64,000 nucleotides of DNA from Prosapia bicincta (lineage: Eukaryota > Arthropoda > Insecta > Hemiptera > Cercopidae): NCBI GenBank assembly GCA_036971475.1, contig JBAIZL010000003.1:88268042-88332041 (forward strand), in the 5' to 3' direction. The stretch's first letter is position 1, and every line of letters begins with the position of its first letter. The position numbers and the translations under genes were made by a program. The notes under the pieces were generated by a model that had not been told where the DNA came from, made no database searches, and saw only the letters and a program-made list of their open reading frames with translations. Positions 1 to 10,800 of the stretch are shown one piece after another.

Positions 1-2400
1 ATATGTTCATGTTAGCGTTTGTAGAAAAACCTTCCTGTCTGGCCTATGTAAAAACTGGGGCACGAATATAAGTAAGTGCTACTATAGGCAAATTTGTAAA
101 TATTTACAAGTGTTTTAGAGATAATTCTCATTTTAACTTTACTTTTACTTTTTTTGTAACAATATTTCAAAATATTTAAAGTTTCTGTTGTACATTAATA
201 TGTTGAGTATCTTAGTTTTGCCATTGTCATATTAATTCTTGAATTAATTATCCAAGAATTAATATGACGATGTTGGAAATAGCAGAAAACTATGGAACAC
301 ATCAACAGAATATTCTTTGTACATGTGTAGGTTTACTAATGATTTATTTTGCAACAAACTTAAATTAATATCATAATGTGGCGGCAGCCTGATCCGGATA
401 TGGGAGGGGTTATGTAATGATATATGTTTGTACTATATAATTATAAACATTCCAATAGAAAATAAATGTATGATTGCTTTAAGTAAATAAATTACTCTTA
501 TTGAAGATTGTAATTATATATTAATAGCAATACAGAACTGTATATACATATGTACAATAATTATCAGTTTTGGTTTGAAAACGATGTGATGGTAGTTTGG
601 TTATTTCGTTGAATAAATATTCATCCATCTTCATAACAGTAGATGATCGACTACTGTTGTTTCGTCTTGTTGTTTGACATACTCGATCAGCTGATCAAAT
701 GCCTGGAAAGCATCGATATGTGTCATGGTTTGTTTTCTTTCGTCATCTTGCAAATAAATTAAAATAACCCATATTTTTGGTAACAAATGAGATCAAAGTT
801 GAAAACATTTCTCAAGATTTTCAGTTTCACTCCAATCACAACAAAAACTCAAACATTACATTAGAAGACTTGGAAGTTAAGCAGTTAGAAGTAACTAAAA
901 GTAAAGATAGCTACCTTGCTTTTAGAAAAGGTAAATTACGGAATAAAATGTAGAGTTCTATGAGGCTGTTAATTTTTAGTTCAGTTTAAGGAATATCATG
1001 AACTAACAATAATCTATAAATTATTTGGGAATTAATTTCTTTATTGTCCGTTACTTCATTGATCATTCAATATATTTATGACTGCAGAAACCTTATATAT
1101 TAAATACTGCAGAAACCTAAAATTTATTTCACTGCATGTAAACCTCAGTCTGACATTTATATATAAGCGTAGCCTCATAGGCAATGTAGATTGACTTCAG
1201 TAACGAACCACCACATTGCCACTATTAGATAATAGGCCAGGATCTTAGTTACTGGCTGTCTCGCGTTACAAGTGGGCCATTCTCAACCCAGGTGGAAGGC
1301 AGAAGTATGTTTACCATTTTAATCTGTCGTTATATCTTCAGGTCTTGGGATATTGCCTGTTTGTAAGGAGATTCAAGGGACATATACTATGCGGATGGTT
1401 TTTTATTTCTGACTTTTTAAATTGTGTGAGCTTGGTTTTAGTGAAAATCATATTTTAATTGAACAGCTGGTCTATTGTTTTATGTGCTGTATTTACATTT
1501 ACAAGGTATAATTCACAAGGTAGCATTTAAAACGAGTTTGACAGTAATTTGAGTGCCGAATTACAAAACACAGAAAAGTGATGACGCTAATTTTGAATGG
1601 CCTACAACTTGCCTAAATTAATATACTGGCTATGAAACCTGTTTTCTTTACAAAAAAAAACAAAAATCTTGTTTCTTTATCTGGTTTTAAAACTACTTAC
1701 TGATTTTAAATAGTATTTTAGGAATGAAAATGTTGGTTTACAAATTTAGCGTTGTGCATTTAGGAAAGAACATGATACACTGATTACCCACAAGTAGGTG
1801 TTATAAAATTATATTAAACCTGAAGTTGAACCTTATTAATGACCCAACTTCAAATATATAGAAGAATTAGTGACTAAAACTTCAATAGAGTTTTAGTGAT
1901 AGAATGATCACCCATGGCAAACACGTTAATAGGCGTGTAATACTAATACTGACCAGAAGAGACCTCCTAATGTAAATATTAAATATAATTCAAGCAAGCC
2001 TTCAATAAGCATATATGTAAAAAGTATATTTGAAACTCTTACCATTGCATGTTTGATGATAATACTTTGAGTTACGACCTGGAAAACAAAGTTGTTTATT
2101 GTCAGGTAATATTTTCATATAAATAAAATTTCAGTACTAATTAATAAGAAATATTAATTTGTGCTTTAAAATATCATGAACTATTTTTGAAAAAACGTAA
2201 ACTTTAAAAATAAATATAACAAAAATTTATAAAATAATACCTTAGCAAATATAGAAGTTATTAAGTTAAACAAAAATATATTCGGAGAGTAAAAATGTAA
2301 CAATATGAGAAAAACTTGTCATTGTTAAAATGTTTATGATGGATGATAAAGAAATTAATACCTCCTGTACTCATAGCAAAGACAAGGACCAAAACAAAAC
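1..2400. other. AT-rich non-coding DNA
   Basis: Apart from the hairpin at 222-272 and small local duplications (for example ACTGCAGAAACCT twice near 1081-1118), I see no exon, RNA gene or recognisable element. Stop codons are dense in all frames. It is consistent with an intron or intergenic DNA. Confidence 0.6.
222..272. repeat. Short perfect-looking inverted repeat
   Basis: About 20 bases starting CATTGTCATATTAATTC are repeated in inverse orientation after a short AT-rich loop (the right arm ends AATATGACGATG). It could form a hairpin. It may be the centre of an old fold-back element, but no wider inverted repeat was recognised. Confidence 0.6.
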
Positions 2401-2411
2401 AACATTTTACA

Positions 2412-2690
2412 GTGAAAATATTGAAAATAACTCCAACGCCACAAAAATAATAAAAAACAACTAATAATAGAAGTTGCCTAAGATAGGGATGTACATTTCG
2501 AAGATCATGAATAGGGTTACTATTATCTTTTGTATTCTAGATTGTAATTTTATAATAAAGCCTGATGATGATGACATAGTCATCGCAATGTACATAAGGG
2601 TTTAATCTTAGGTAACTTGTATTATTAGTTATTTTATGATATTTGTGGTATTAGAATTTTTTCAATAATCTTATTGAAATATATTATATC
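2412..2690. mobile_element. Inverted pair of Penelope-like element tails
   Basis: The left arm (about 2412-2510) and right arm (about 2560-2690) are imperfect inverse copies. Both carry GATGTACATT/AATGTACATA next to a hairpin motif. The right arm has CTGATGA-T then a GATGAC/GTCATC hairpin followed by GCAA (one change from GAAA), at about 2572-2600. The same tail sequence (TTTGTGGTATTAG...) recurs in the palindrome at 13.1-13.6 kb, so this is a dispersed family. Assignment to Penelope-like elements comes from the same kind of motif following GIY-YIG coding remnants at 21.4 and 10.1 kb. Confidence 0.55.
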
Positions 2691-2797
2691 ATTGTGCTCT
2701 TGAAATAGTATAGAGCCAACATCATAAAATTATAAGCCTTTGAGATGTAAATTTATAGAACCAGTTTTAATCATGTACCTTTAGTTTCACATCTGAG

Positions 2798-2817
2798 GTG
2801 TGTGTGTGTGTGCGTGC

Positions 2818-2852
<35 letters not shown>

Positions 2853-2898
2853 CACGTGCGTGTGTGTGCGCACGTGCGTGAGTGCGTGTGTGTGTGTA
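2798..2898. repeat. (GT)n microsatellite with GC-rich interruptions
   Basis: A run of GT dinucleotides interrupted by GCGCGC and GCAC steps. Alternating purine-pyrimidine of this kind can adopt Z-DNA. No coding content. Confidence 0.9.
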
Positions 2899-2899
2899 T

Positions 2900-3890
2900 A
2901 AAAAAAATGTTCTGAAATGACTGAAAAAAAATTTTATTTGTAGAATTTGATATTCAAGTGATGATCGCCTCGTGAGGTTGAAAATGATTTGTCTCAGTAA
3001 GATTTATTTAAAAGTACTTTAACTATTTGTTATTGCTAGTCAATAAATTACAAATCGTAAACTTAGTAGTTCTTGCAAATCCTAAACTTAGTAGTTTCAA
3101 CAACAAAAATTAAATAAAGTTAATCCAGTCTCAAATGATACGTAGTACCAATGGTATTACTTTGTTATAATTAATGATGTAATAACATTTTTAGTGAAAA
3201 GAGACAGTTAATAATGGGAGTAAAAAATCTATGGCAATTTTTCAAAATTAAATTGCTTTATAAATCTGGCATCAATAGAATAACTTTAGGAAATTTAACT
3301 TTATTGAGAAGTTCACTCGAAAAAAAAATCATGAAAGAAATGTGGTAGAAAATGTTTGTAAGAGAAGCAGAATAGATAAATGAAATATGTTTAAGTCAAT
3401 AAACAAAGAAGTTTGTGAGAGAAGAAGGGAGGTGGAAGAGAAGATGGGAGAGAGAATTTAGAAACACAAATTAACAAACAAGCTACTTACAACAAATATA
3501 GTAATATCTATGTTAACTGAGAACATTTGACTTTAATTTACAAAACTTTAATTAGGTAAAATTTTTCAGATGGATAATTAAATTAAATTAGAAGTTTTTT
3601 GAGTGGTGAAGTTAACCTACCCCTCTAATTTATATTTCAGATTATATATAGAAACAGATGAACAAATAAAACAGGTTAAATTTTTTTGTTTAATATCGCA
3701 CAATCAGACTATGAGTAGAAGATAATGTTGATGTAGGTCATTGGCCTACTTAGAATGCAGATAAGAACCAATCTAATTGAATGAATGAACGAAATGTGTC
3801 TTTTATTCTACTCGCGTAGCTAAAATTTCTAATTTTAAAATAGTCAACAATATGTTTTATTTTTAACAATAGATAAAGGCTATTATATAC
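2900..3890. other. AT-rich non-coding DNA upstream of the exon candidate
   Basis: No element was recognised apart from a small local duplication around 3055-3100 (AAACTTAGTAGTT twice). If the minus-strand exon at 3895-4153 is real, this stretch is the start of the following intron. Confidence 0.5.
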
Positions 3891-3894
3891 TCAC

Positions 3895-4153
3895 ATGAGT
3901 CGTGACTACTGTTCTCCAATCTAGACGGCAAGTCCTCTACATTGATGGAGGTGACTGTTACCGCACCAGAAGACACGATGTTACAATGGCCACCTCCTGT
4001 TTGTTTGTCGCTACCTGGGCCCCCTTCTACACCCCACTGACTCACACTCACAGCACTCTCCATCTCCGTTCATCGGCACAGCCCTCTGTGCACTACTACG
4101 CCAGATGACTACAGCAGGGACTGGATTGCATGCTTCATGGAACTCACCTCCAC
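3895..4153 (-). CDS. Candidate first coding exon of an unknown gene
   Basis: I do not recognise the protein. Read on the minus strand, the segment is distinctly GC-richer than its surroundings. It begins after a good 3' splice site (TTTATATTGTGATTTTAG, then G) and ends at a strong donor (CAT followed by GTGAGT). Upstream in-frame stops (TAG, TGA) are followed by an ATG at 4061-4063 in a good context (GAG ATG G). From there the frame stays open for 56 codons to the donor at 3895. This fits an exon with 5' UTR plus the start of a reading frame. The peptide begins MESAVSVSQWGVEGG and continues as a low-complexity Gly/Ser/Val-rich N-terminus ending near DLPSRLENSSHDS. Splicing would be in phase 1. 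No domain is visible. A longer minus-strand ORF that begins before the acceptor overlaps it in another frame and ends in a stop inside the exon, so I prefer this frame. The partner exons would lie left of the window, and the 5' exon to the right. Confidence 0.45.
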
Positions 4154-4610
4154 CTAAAATCACAATATAAAATTTAATAATATATGTAACCAATATATTT
4201 ATTCAACTCATTATAGATACATCTGTACACTTGTAATATTATAAATATTTTAAGTTATGAAAGATTTTCCCAAAAAAATAATAAAAATTGCAGTTTTTAA
4301 AATTTGTACACAGATTATCAATATTGGAATATAATATGATGTAGGGGATGATAACCATGTTAGGATTTTTTCCTGGAAAAAATATACAATATATCCTAGA
4401 ATAGCAAAAAAGATGAGATCTATATAATAAGTCTATTGTTGCCTGATTAAGAGAGATGATGTATTATTTTTTTGCAATATGTAGTGTCTGGGACTTGTGA
4501 TTATGGCTTGGAGGGTTAAGCTAGCCCATTGGTGAACCTCCCAAGCCAGTATACAGACTCTGTTGACTTCCCCAGTAAAGTGGCATGCCACTGCCAAATT
4601 CAAGTCTATA
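4154..4610. other. AT-rich flank, nothing recognised
   Basis: This would be the intron upstream of the minus-strand exon. Around 4495-4600 there is a GC-richer patch (GGCTTGGAGGG paired loosely with CCTCCCAAGCC, a possible hairpin), without coding signature. Confidence 0.45.
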
Positions 4611-4614
4611 GTTT

Positions 4615-4945
4615 GTCAGCGCAGCTAACACTTTTTCTACAAAAGGAAAACTCACATATCACCTATCAGCTTTCCTCAAACTGAACGAAAATTAAATTAT
4701 TCTTTAATGTAATTTCCAACATGCTCTGAAATATCATGCATGTTATTAAATTATAGGATTAAATAATTTTATGCAACCACTGTTTTTATTACTTGTAGGT
4801 TATGTTACTTTTTACTTTGTACATTAGCAAAAAGTTGACAAATAGTGGAGTATGACATGTAAACTGTGTATATCTTTATATATAATACTTGTTATTGATT
4901 TATAATTCATTTATTAAAATAAGTGACTAAAAACGCACATAACAC
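4615..4945 (+). repeat. Left direct repeat of a PLE (pLTR-like)
   Basis: It starts near CAGCGCAGCTAAC and AACTCACATATCACC, and aligns collinearly with 5710-6065. Shared blocks include CTCACATATCACC, TCAGCTTTCC, TTTTATGCAACCA, TTGTACATTAGCAA and TTATTGATTTAT. The two copies flank a GIY-YIG coding remnant, the arrangement expected of the pseudo-LTRs of Penelope-like elements. The copies are diverged, so the insertion is old. Confidence 0.55.
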
Positions 4946-4992
4946 AATAATAACACTCAAGCATAAAAAAATATCATGACAACACATCACAA

Positions 4993-5400
4993 AAAATAGC
5001 TTCCTCATTTTGCAAACTTAAATACAAAGTAGTATTTAAAATATCTAACACAACTAAAAAAAAACCCACATAGTACAAAAACACACCAGAAGAAATACAA
5101 CAGGAAGGAATATAAATCGCATGCAACGACTGCCCTTGCTTTTACATAAGTCAAACGGAGAAACTTATCACACGATACAAGGAACACATAAAAACACACA
5201 ACCCAAATGAAACCTCATCATACACATACAGAACACACTATACACATATACCAATATATACACTAATCTAAAAATCCTTCACTACATCAAAAAAATCAAC
5301 AAACTAAACACAACAGAAAACTATGAAATATAAAAACACCAAAACAAACCATCCACAACACATTCAAATACTATATTTGAACACATAATTAACAACTACT
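4993..5400 (+). mobile_element. PLE remnant: linker and GIY-YIG endonuclease
   Basis: This is decayed coding sequence of a Penelope-like retroelement. Reading from 4993 gives KIASSFCKLKYKVVFK, matching the linker between reverse transcriptase and endonuclease. After a frame change comes GI-stop-IACNDCPCFYISQ, where the GIY tyrosine codon has become TAA and the YIG motif reads YIS, then TEKLITRYKEHIKTH. Further on, LKILHYIKK and KLNTTENYEI followed by a stop match the C-terminal alpha-helical part that carries the conserved Glu. Premature stops and frame changes show it is dead. No reverse transcriptase part lies upstream, so only the 3' end of the element is present. Family assignment rests on the GIY...YIG spacing, the CNDC...FYI block and the L-N-x-x-E-x-Y-E-I motif seen by eye. 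Confidence 0.7.
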
Positions 5401-5454
5401 CCATAACAATAATACACCACAACACAATAATACACCACAACAAACCCAAACAAC

Positions 5455-5570
5455 AGTCTTGTCCATGACTCCCAGCACTGAACAATGCACTGACCTACTG
5501 TGAATCGCGTCTACTGAATAATATCAGTAAGTAGTGGTTTTTTGGGCAAGTGATACCAAAAGTAGTAATA
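5455..5570 (-). repeat. Dispersed repeat shared with 38 kb and 61.3 kb
   Basis: The reverse complement carries ACTACTTTTGGTATCACTT, ACCACTACTTACTGATAT, GACGCGATTCACA and GAGTCATGGACAA. The same ordered blocks appear in plus orientation at about 38065-38180. The ACTACTTTTGGTATCACTT end also forms the arms of the fold-back at 61312-61395. The copy sits between the PLE endonuclease remnant and its right direct repeat, so it is either the PLE tail or a separate element inserted there. Confidence 0.55.
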
Positions 5571-5709
5571 TGTAAACAAAATCAAGATTTACAACACAAA
5601 AACTGAAAGTTAAAATATTGTATTTTATACAAACGTAATCTTATTTTACAAACTCCTTTATCAAATAATTATTCAATACATATATAACACCGCCAAATTT
5701 TAGTACAGT

Positions 5710-6065
5710 ATATACTTCAGCGCACCTACGGAAGGAAACTCACATATCACCCGTCAGCTTTCCGTAAATTGAACAAATTGTTCGGAAGATTTCCGGAAAT
5801 CAAACATGGCGGCAATTGCTAACTGTTTTTAATTTCAAGTGAAGGTAATTCTGAGGTTATGTTAAAATTATTTTCAAACGCAATTTGCCAAATACTCAGA
5901 GATATCGTAAATATTAATAAATTATGGGATAACATGATTTTATGCAACCAATGCATTGTACATTAGCAATAAAATTTATTATGTAAACTGTATATATAGA
6001 TCTAAATACTTTACTTCTTATTGATTTATGCTTAATTTATTTAAATGAGTTGCTAAAAAATTCGA
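5710..6065 (+). repeat. Right direct repeat of the PLE (pLTR-like)
   Basis: Partner of 4615-4945, in the same orientation. It differs by insertions and point changes, including a GC-richer block around 5790-5815 (TTCCGGAAATCAAACATGG). The two repeats bracket about 0.75 kb containing the endonuclease remnant. Confidence 0.5.
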
Positions 6066-6479
6066 CTTTAAAAAAAATATTGATTCAAATCCCCCCTGTT
6101 ATCTTTCATTACCTTCTGATAGGCCGGTTTTTCATTCATAGTGAAATATAAACCAAGCAACTAAAAATACCGGGGAATACAGAAAGGACAAGGGCAGAGG
6201 GCAAAGGCCACGTTTTAGTGGCGACTATGTGTGGTCATAACAATAGGTGTGTGTGACGGCCACAGGTCGACGGTCTCTCTCAAGCCACTTCCCCACTCTA
6301 TTCAAAGACCCTAATCACCAAGCTCACTGCGAAAGTTACCACATTCAATTACATACGGTCCACAGTAAAAATAACAAAACAAAATTATTTCAATTTTTGG
6401 GAAAAATATTTCCACTTATTTACTGAAATAAAAGTATAATAATAGCTATTGTATTTTAATCAAGCGTAAAATTTAATCA

Positions 6480-6846
6480 AGCAAAAAAAACAAACAAATT
6501 GGACACTTTATTATATAATTACAATTAATATAAATAAAGTAACATAACCCATGCATTAAAACCGCTGTTCTACGACATAGCCTATAACACAAAATCAGCT
6601 GTTTTATCAAATCATATGTTATTACTTATTTTAAGCCAAATGGGACGAAATAACCATATTGCATAACTTGCCCCTTTTGTGAAACGTTTTTCTCCCATAT
6701 AAAACTAAAATTTAATTAATGAATAATTATTTGAAAAAACTGTATTAGCAGCAATTAACCAGCAATCCACTACAGTTTAAAAAAAATGTATTTGAACTTG
6801 AGTGAATGAATGAAAAGTATTTTATTAAAGATTGGAAATTTGAACG

Positions 6847-6850
<4 letters not shown>
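6480..6850 (-). mobile_element. Family A dispersed element, copy 1
   Basis: The reverse complement of this ~370-bp AT-rich sequence matches 8272-8655 through most of its length. Hallmarks are ACTCAAGTTCAAATACATT, TTTTCACAAAAGGGGCA-like text, GTGATAACATATGATTT, AACAGCTGATTTTA, GTTTTAACGCAT and TATATTAATTGTAATTA. It abuts a (TA)n tract on one side. No coding capacity and no clear terminal inverted repeat were found, so it is a non-autonomous element of unknown class. Confidence 0.65.
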
Positions 6851-7180
<330 letters not shown>

Positions 7181-7199
7181 GTGGACAAATAGAAAAAAA

Positions 7200-7845
7200 T
7201 TAAAAAATAAACCACAAAGTTAAGCGAAATTTTAAAGTTCCGTAATATTAAAAAGCGATGACAACTCCAAATTATTAATGAACTGTTATTACCTAAGAGC
7301 TACCTTGAGTTTTTTGTAAATGTGCGCGCACGCTTGTTTTATGATTTGTTTTTGTTTTAAGTACAAACTTGTAAACTCATAACTATAGGGATATATTCAG
7401 TACTTTCGTTGATGTTGCCCAGTGACAGGGATCACTGGGGAGGGAGGAGGGGTGGTTTACAAAAACATACACGAGCCCATCAACCCCATAATAAATATTT
7501 ACGACTTAATCCCTAGAGAAATAAAATTAAATATCAATACCTAAAACTCAACTAATACAGTATTGCATTTCTATCTTAATAAGACAAAAAAACTACAATT
7601 AACCGACACTAAAAGTTTATTAAACGTAATTAAAAATAGGATTGATAATCTTACAGCCTAAAATAGAATAACACTAAACATATTTTCAAATGATTAAATA
7701 TTTGCAAAAGTAAAAATAAAAAAGTAAAATTATACCAATATTAATTTTTGTTACAAATATTTATGAAGCGATGCCATCCTCAACACAACCTTTAAACTCC
7801 TTCGGAATATCATAGCGTGACTGCAACTTTTTCAATTCTCTCTAT
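7200..7845. other. AT-rich non-coding DNA
   Basis: Only a small G-rich patch (GGGGAGGGAGGAGGGG, about 7437-7452) stands out; on its strand it could form a G-quadruplex. No gene or element was recognised. Confidence 0.5.
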
Positions 7846-7907
7846 TAATATATATATATATATATATTAAATATGGTGATATGTTTTCTTGTAATATAGT
7901 TAATAAA

Positions 7908-8199
7908 TTAAAAATATTTCAAAAACAAGAATACTTTTAATGAATATATTTATTCAAAGCTTTTCGCCGATAAAATAGTACCAGCATCTTCAGGAAAATA
8001 ATTATCTAATAAAATATTTTTACAAAATTCTGAATAGATATTCAGATATTCAAAAATATCTGAATAAACAGATATTCAAAATAGAATTTTGTAAAAATAT
8101 GTTATTAGATAATTATTTTCCTGAAGATGCTGGTACTATTTTATCGGCGAAAAGCTTTGAATAAATATATTCATTAAAAGTATTCTTGTTTTTGAAATA

Positions 8200-8206
<7 letters not shown>
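7908..8206. mobile_element. Near-perfect palindrome with two ribozyme-like cores
   Basis: The two ~125-150 bp arms are almost exact inverse copies meeting near 8057. Each arm holds CTGAAGA-T-GCTG...CGGC-GAAA: minus strand about 7961-7993, plus strand about 8121-8153. This is the same stem-and-GAAA motif found after GIY-YIG remnants elsewhere, so it appears to be two PLE tails in head-to-head orientation. It is flanked by (TA)n on both sides (7846-7868 and 8205-8265). The high arm identity suggests a recent event or gene conversion. Confidence 0.65.

Positions 8207-8265
<59 letters not shown>
8205..8265. repeat. (TA)n microsatellite
   Basis: An uninterrupted TA tract between the palindrome and family A copy 2. 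Confidence 0.95.
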
Positions 8266-8267
<2 letters not shown>

Positions 8268-8271
8268 TGTG

Positions 8272-8655
8272 CAAACCTTCAATCATTAATAAAATACTTT
8301 TTATTCATCCACTCAAGTTCAAACATACTTTTTCAAACTTGTAGTGGATGCACTGGAAGTTAATATAGTTTTTTTCAATTTTAATTCATTAAATAAATTT
8401 AATTAATTAATTTTTGTTTTATATGTAAGAAACACTTTTCACAAAAATGGCACGCAATGCACTATAAAATGGCACTATAGCAAATGGTATCCAATATAGT
8501 TATTTTGTCACATTTGGCTTAGAATAAGTGATAACATATGATTTCATAAAACAACTGATTTTATGTTACAGGCTATGTGGTAAACGGCTGTTTTAACGCA
8601 GAGGATATGTTAGTTTATTTATATTAATTGTAATTATTTAATTAAAAAAACAATA
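8272..8655 (+). mobile_element. Family A dispersed element, copy 2
   Basis: The most complete plus-oriented copy. It begins after (TA)n with ATTAATAAAATACTTTT and CATCCACTCAAGTTCAAA, runs through GTGATAACATATGATTTC and GCTGTTTTAACGCA, and ends TATATTAATTGTAATTATT. The segment around ATCCACTCAAGTTCAAA is the part amplified as an 88-bp minisatellite at 18.7-20.4 kb. Confidence 0.7.
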
Positions 8656-8661
8656 AGATAT

Positions 8662-8925
8662 TTCTCTAAATAAATGATAAGGCGGTTGAATATGGAGACA
8701 AAAATTGTATTTATTTATGACAAAGTATATTTTTTGGGAGAGTGTAGAGGATTTGATGTTTTGCCTCCTCACATTATCCATTTGAACTCTAAATGTAAGG
8801 AGTTCGTTTTTTATAGCACTACAGGCTTAATGAGGGCAACATATCAGTTGCCGAAACGTTGCAATAAATAAAAAAAACATTTGTACTCTATATTCAACCG
8901 TCTTATCATTTATTCAATTGTTATT
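8662..8925 (+). mobile_element. Hairpin-bounded unit with a ribozyme-like core
   Basis: About 32-bp inverted ends (AAATGATAAGGCGGTTGAAT and ATTCAACCGTCTTATCATTT) bound ~265 bp lying between two family A copies. Near the right end is TTAATGA-G-GGCAAC...GTTGCC-GAAACG (about 8828-8862), a perfect 6-bp stem in the ribozyme-like motif. An open frame of 65 codons inside shows no recognisable protein. Confidence 0.5.
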
Positions 8926-8934
8926 TCGAGTGGT

Positions 8935-9225
8935 CAAATAAAACTGAAAATTTTTCTTTGTAAATTTAATCCATTAATTAAATTTAATGAAACTCTAGTT
9001 TTATATGGAAGAAAAACTTTTTACATAAGGGGCAAGGTATGCAATATAGTAATTCGTCCAATTTGGGTTAAAATAAGTAATAACATATGACTTGATAAAA
9101 CAGCTGATTTTATGTTATGTTATGTGGTAGAACAGCTGATTTTAGTTATAGGTTATGTGTTTTAACGCATTAATATGTGTTATTTTATTTATATTAATTG
9201 TAATTATTTAATTCAAAGTAACTGC
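8935..9225 (+). mobile_element. Family A dispersed element, copy 3
   Basis: It matches copy 2 from the TTTAATGAAACTC / GGAAGAAAAACTTTT part onward, including ATAACATATGACTT, a duplicated AACAGCTGATTTTA, TTTTAACGCATTA and TATATTAATTGTAATTA. The left third is missing. Confidence 0.65.
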
Positions 9226-9229
9226 AATA

Positions 9230-10055
9230 AACATTTTTTAATGGTTCAAATAAGAATTGACTATTCTGATTAGATTATTTGTTTTCGTTTGGAACTTTAC
9301 AGTAATATCCGTAACGGCCAGATTATATGACCGAGCCTATTTGCCCATAAAAATATTTCCACATTGTGTCCAGTTTGTTGTTATTACTTTTTAGTACTGG
9401 CCAGGTGTTTAGGGCCACTTACAAACACGTGGGCGGCCATTAACAAAGTATTACATTAGGTTGCAGTTGTGGCACAGGTAACTCAGGCCACACACTGTTT
9501 ATGCGCGAGATAACAGAACCGGCTGCCTTAATTACTACGCCGGCAACAATCGTACTGATTGCATTATCGCCGGGTTCGTTTCGACGCCCAGGGCTTACTG
9601 CCATCGAGTGCTTGTAGAGTAAACTATAGCAAAATTAAAACTTTTTCCAGTCGAAGGAAGCCCCTGTTGGCGGATAGACAACTCCGTTCGTCTCGATTGT
9701 GGCCAAGTAGACATAACCGCGCAATGCTATAATTTCCCCTATTTCTACCAACCTCCCTCTTTGTGACGCCGATAGAGACTACGTCTTTTTCAAGTACACT
9801 CTCGCACACACTCCAAATATATATATAAATATTCTGTCCGTGTATATGCGACTTAACTTCTACACATCAGGATAATTTTTATAAAATTTTAAATGGGTGA
9901 TTAAAGTGATTCGAGAATGGTATGGATTCACAATCTATACACATTTGTAGCTCGATTGGTGGTGCGTAAGTCGATATTTTGTATTAAAATGCTACTACTT
10001 TTCTGACCAAGTGTTCAGTCACTGAAATTCTATGAATATTATTCAAATACTGCGA
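9230..10055. other. GC-richer non-coding stretch, unassigned
   Basis: Around 9400-9800 the base composition rises (CGCCGGGTTCG, GGCGTCGAAACG on the other strand). A 61-codon minus-strand frame (9624-9809) has no recognisable motif. It could hold a regulatory region or untranslated exon, but no splice-site pair or promoter motif was convincing. Confidence 0.35.
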
Positions 10056-10076
10056 CTAATCACTTAAACAATAGTT

Positions 10077-10436
10077 TACGACTATCCGAACTTTAAATTT
10101 TGTAAATTTATCAAAACTTACTGAGACAGAACGTTATCGATCGCTATTTGGCAATCTTCATCAGTGTCTTCTGCTTGGAGATGTCGGGTCAAGCGGTGAC
10201 GGTTTTAAAGGCAAGTTTTTCGATAGTATCAAAGAGTATGTGTGATTTGTATTGTGTTGTTCATTTAATATGTTTGTACTTTGTGTTGTTGTGTGTCTGT
10301 AAATTTCATATTGTTCCAGTCTGTTGAGATGTGGTCCTTTTTTGTTGCTGTGTAGGATTTCTAGGTTATGGTAAACGTCTGTGTATTTTTTGTCCTGTTT
10401 CTTTTATATGATTGTAAAACGTTGAGTTGGTGAGTT
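10077..10436 (-). pseudogene. PLE GIY-YIG endonuclease C-terminus, left arm
   Basis: The minus strand reads YTDVYHNLEILHSNKKGP, then HLNRLEQYEIYRH and NILNEQ. This keeps the conserved LNxLExYEIY segment with its catalytic-type Glu without a stop, and is followed by the tail with AAGA(C)ACTGATGAAGAT. It is better preserved than its partner on the right arm. The N-terminal GIY and YIG motifs are not present because the arm is truncated at the palindrome centre. Confidence 0.7.
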
Positions 10437-10440
10437 GGCG

Positions 10441-10800
10441 GTGAGTTGCTTCAAACAAAGAGTCGAGGAACACAAACAGAACACCAACTCAACATTTTAC
10501 AAACACATAAAAGAAATAGGACACAAATACACAGACATTTAACATAACCTAGAAATCTTACACGTCAAAAAAAAGGACCACATCTCAACACACTAGAACA
10601 ATATAAAATCTACACATAAAAACACAGAATTATTCACTTCTGTGTAAGTACAAACATATTAAACGAACAAACCAATACAAATCACACATACTGTTTCATA
10701 CTATCGAAAACGTGACTGTAAATCATTCACCGCTCAACCCAACAACTCCAATCAGAAGACACTGATGTACATAGCGATCATAAACGTTCTGTCTCAGTAA
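10441..10800 (+). pseudogene. PLE GIY-YIG endonuclease fragment, right arm
   Basis: The plus strand reads CFKQRVEEHKQNTNSTFYKH and GHKYTDI, then a stop and HNLEILHVKKKD, then frame-disrupted text corresponding to the LNTLEQYEIY segment. The tail follows (ACTGATGTACATAGCGATC with ACGTT). The start matches the 21.1 kb copy just after its YIG motif. Confidence 0.65.
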
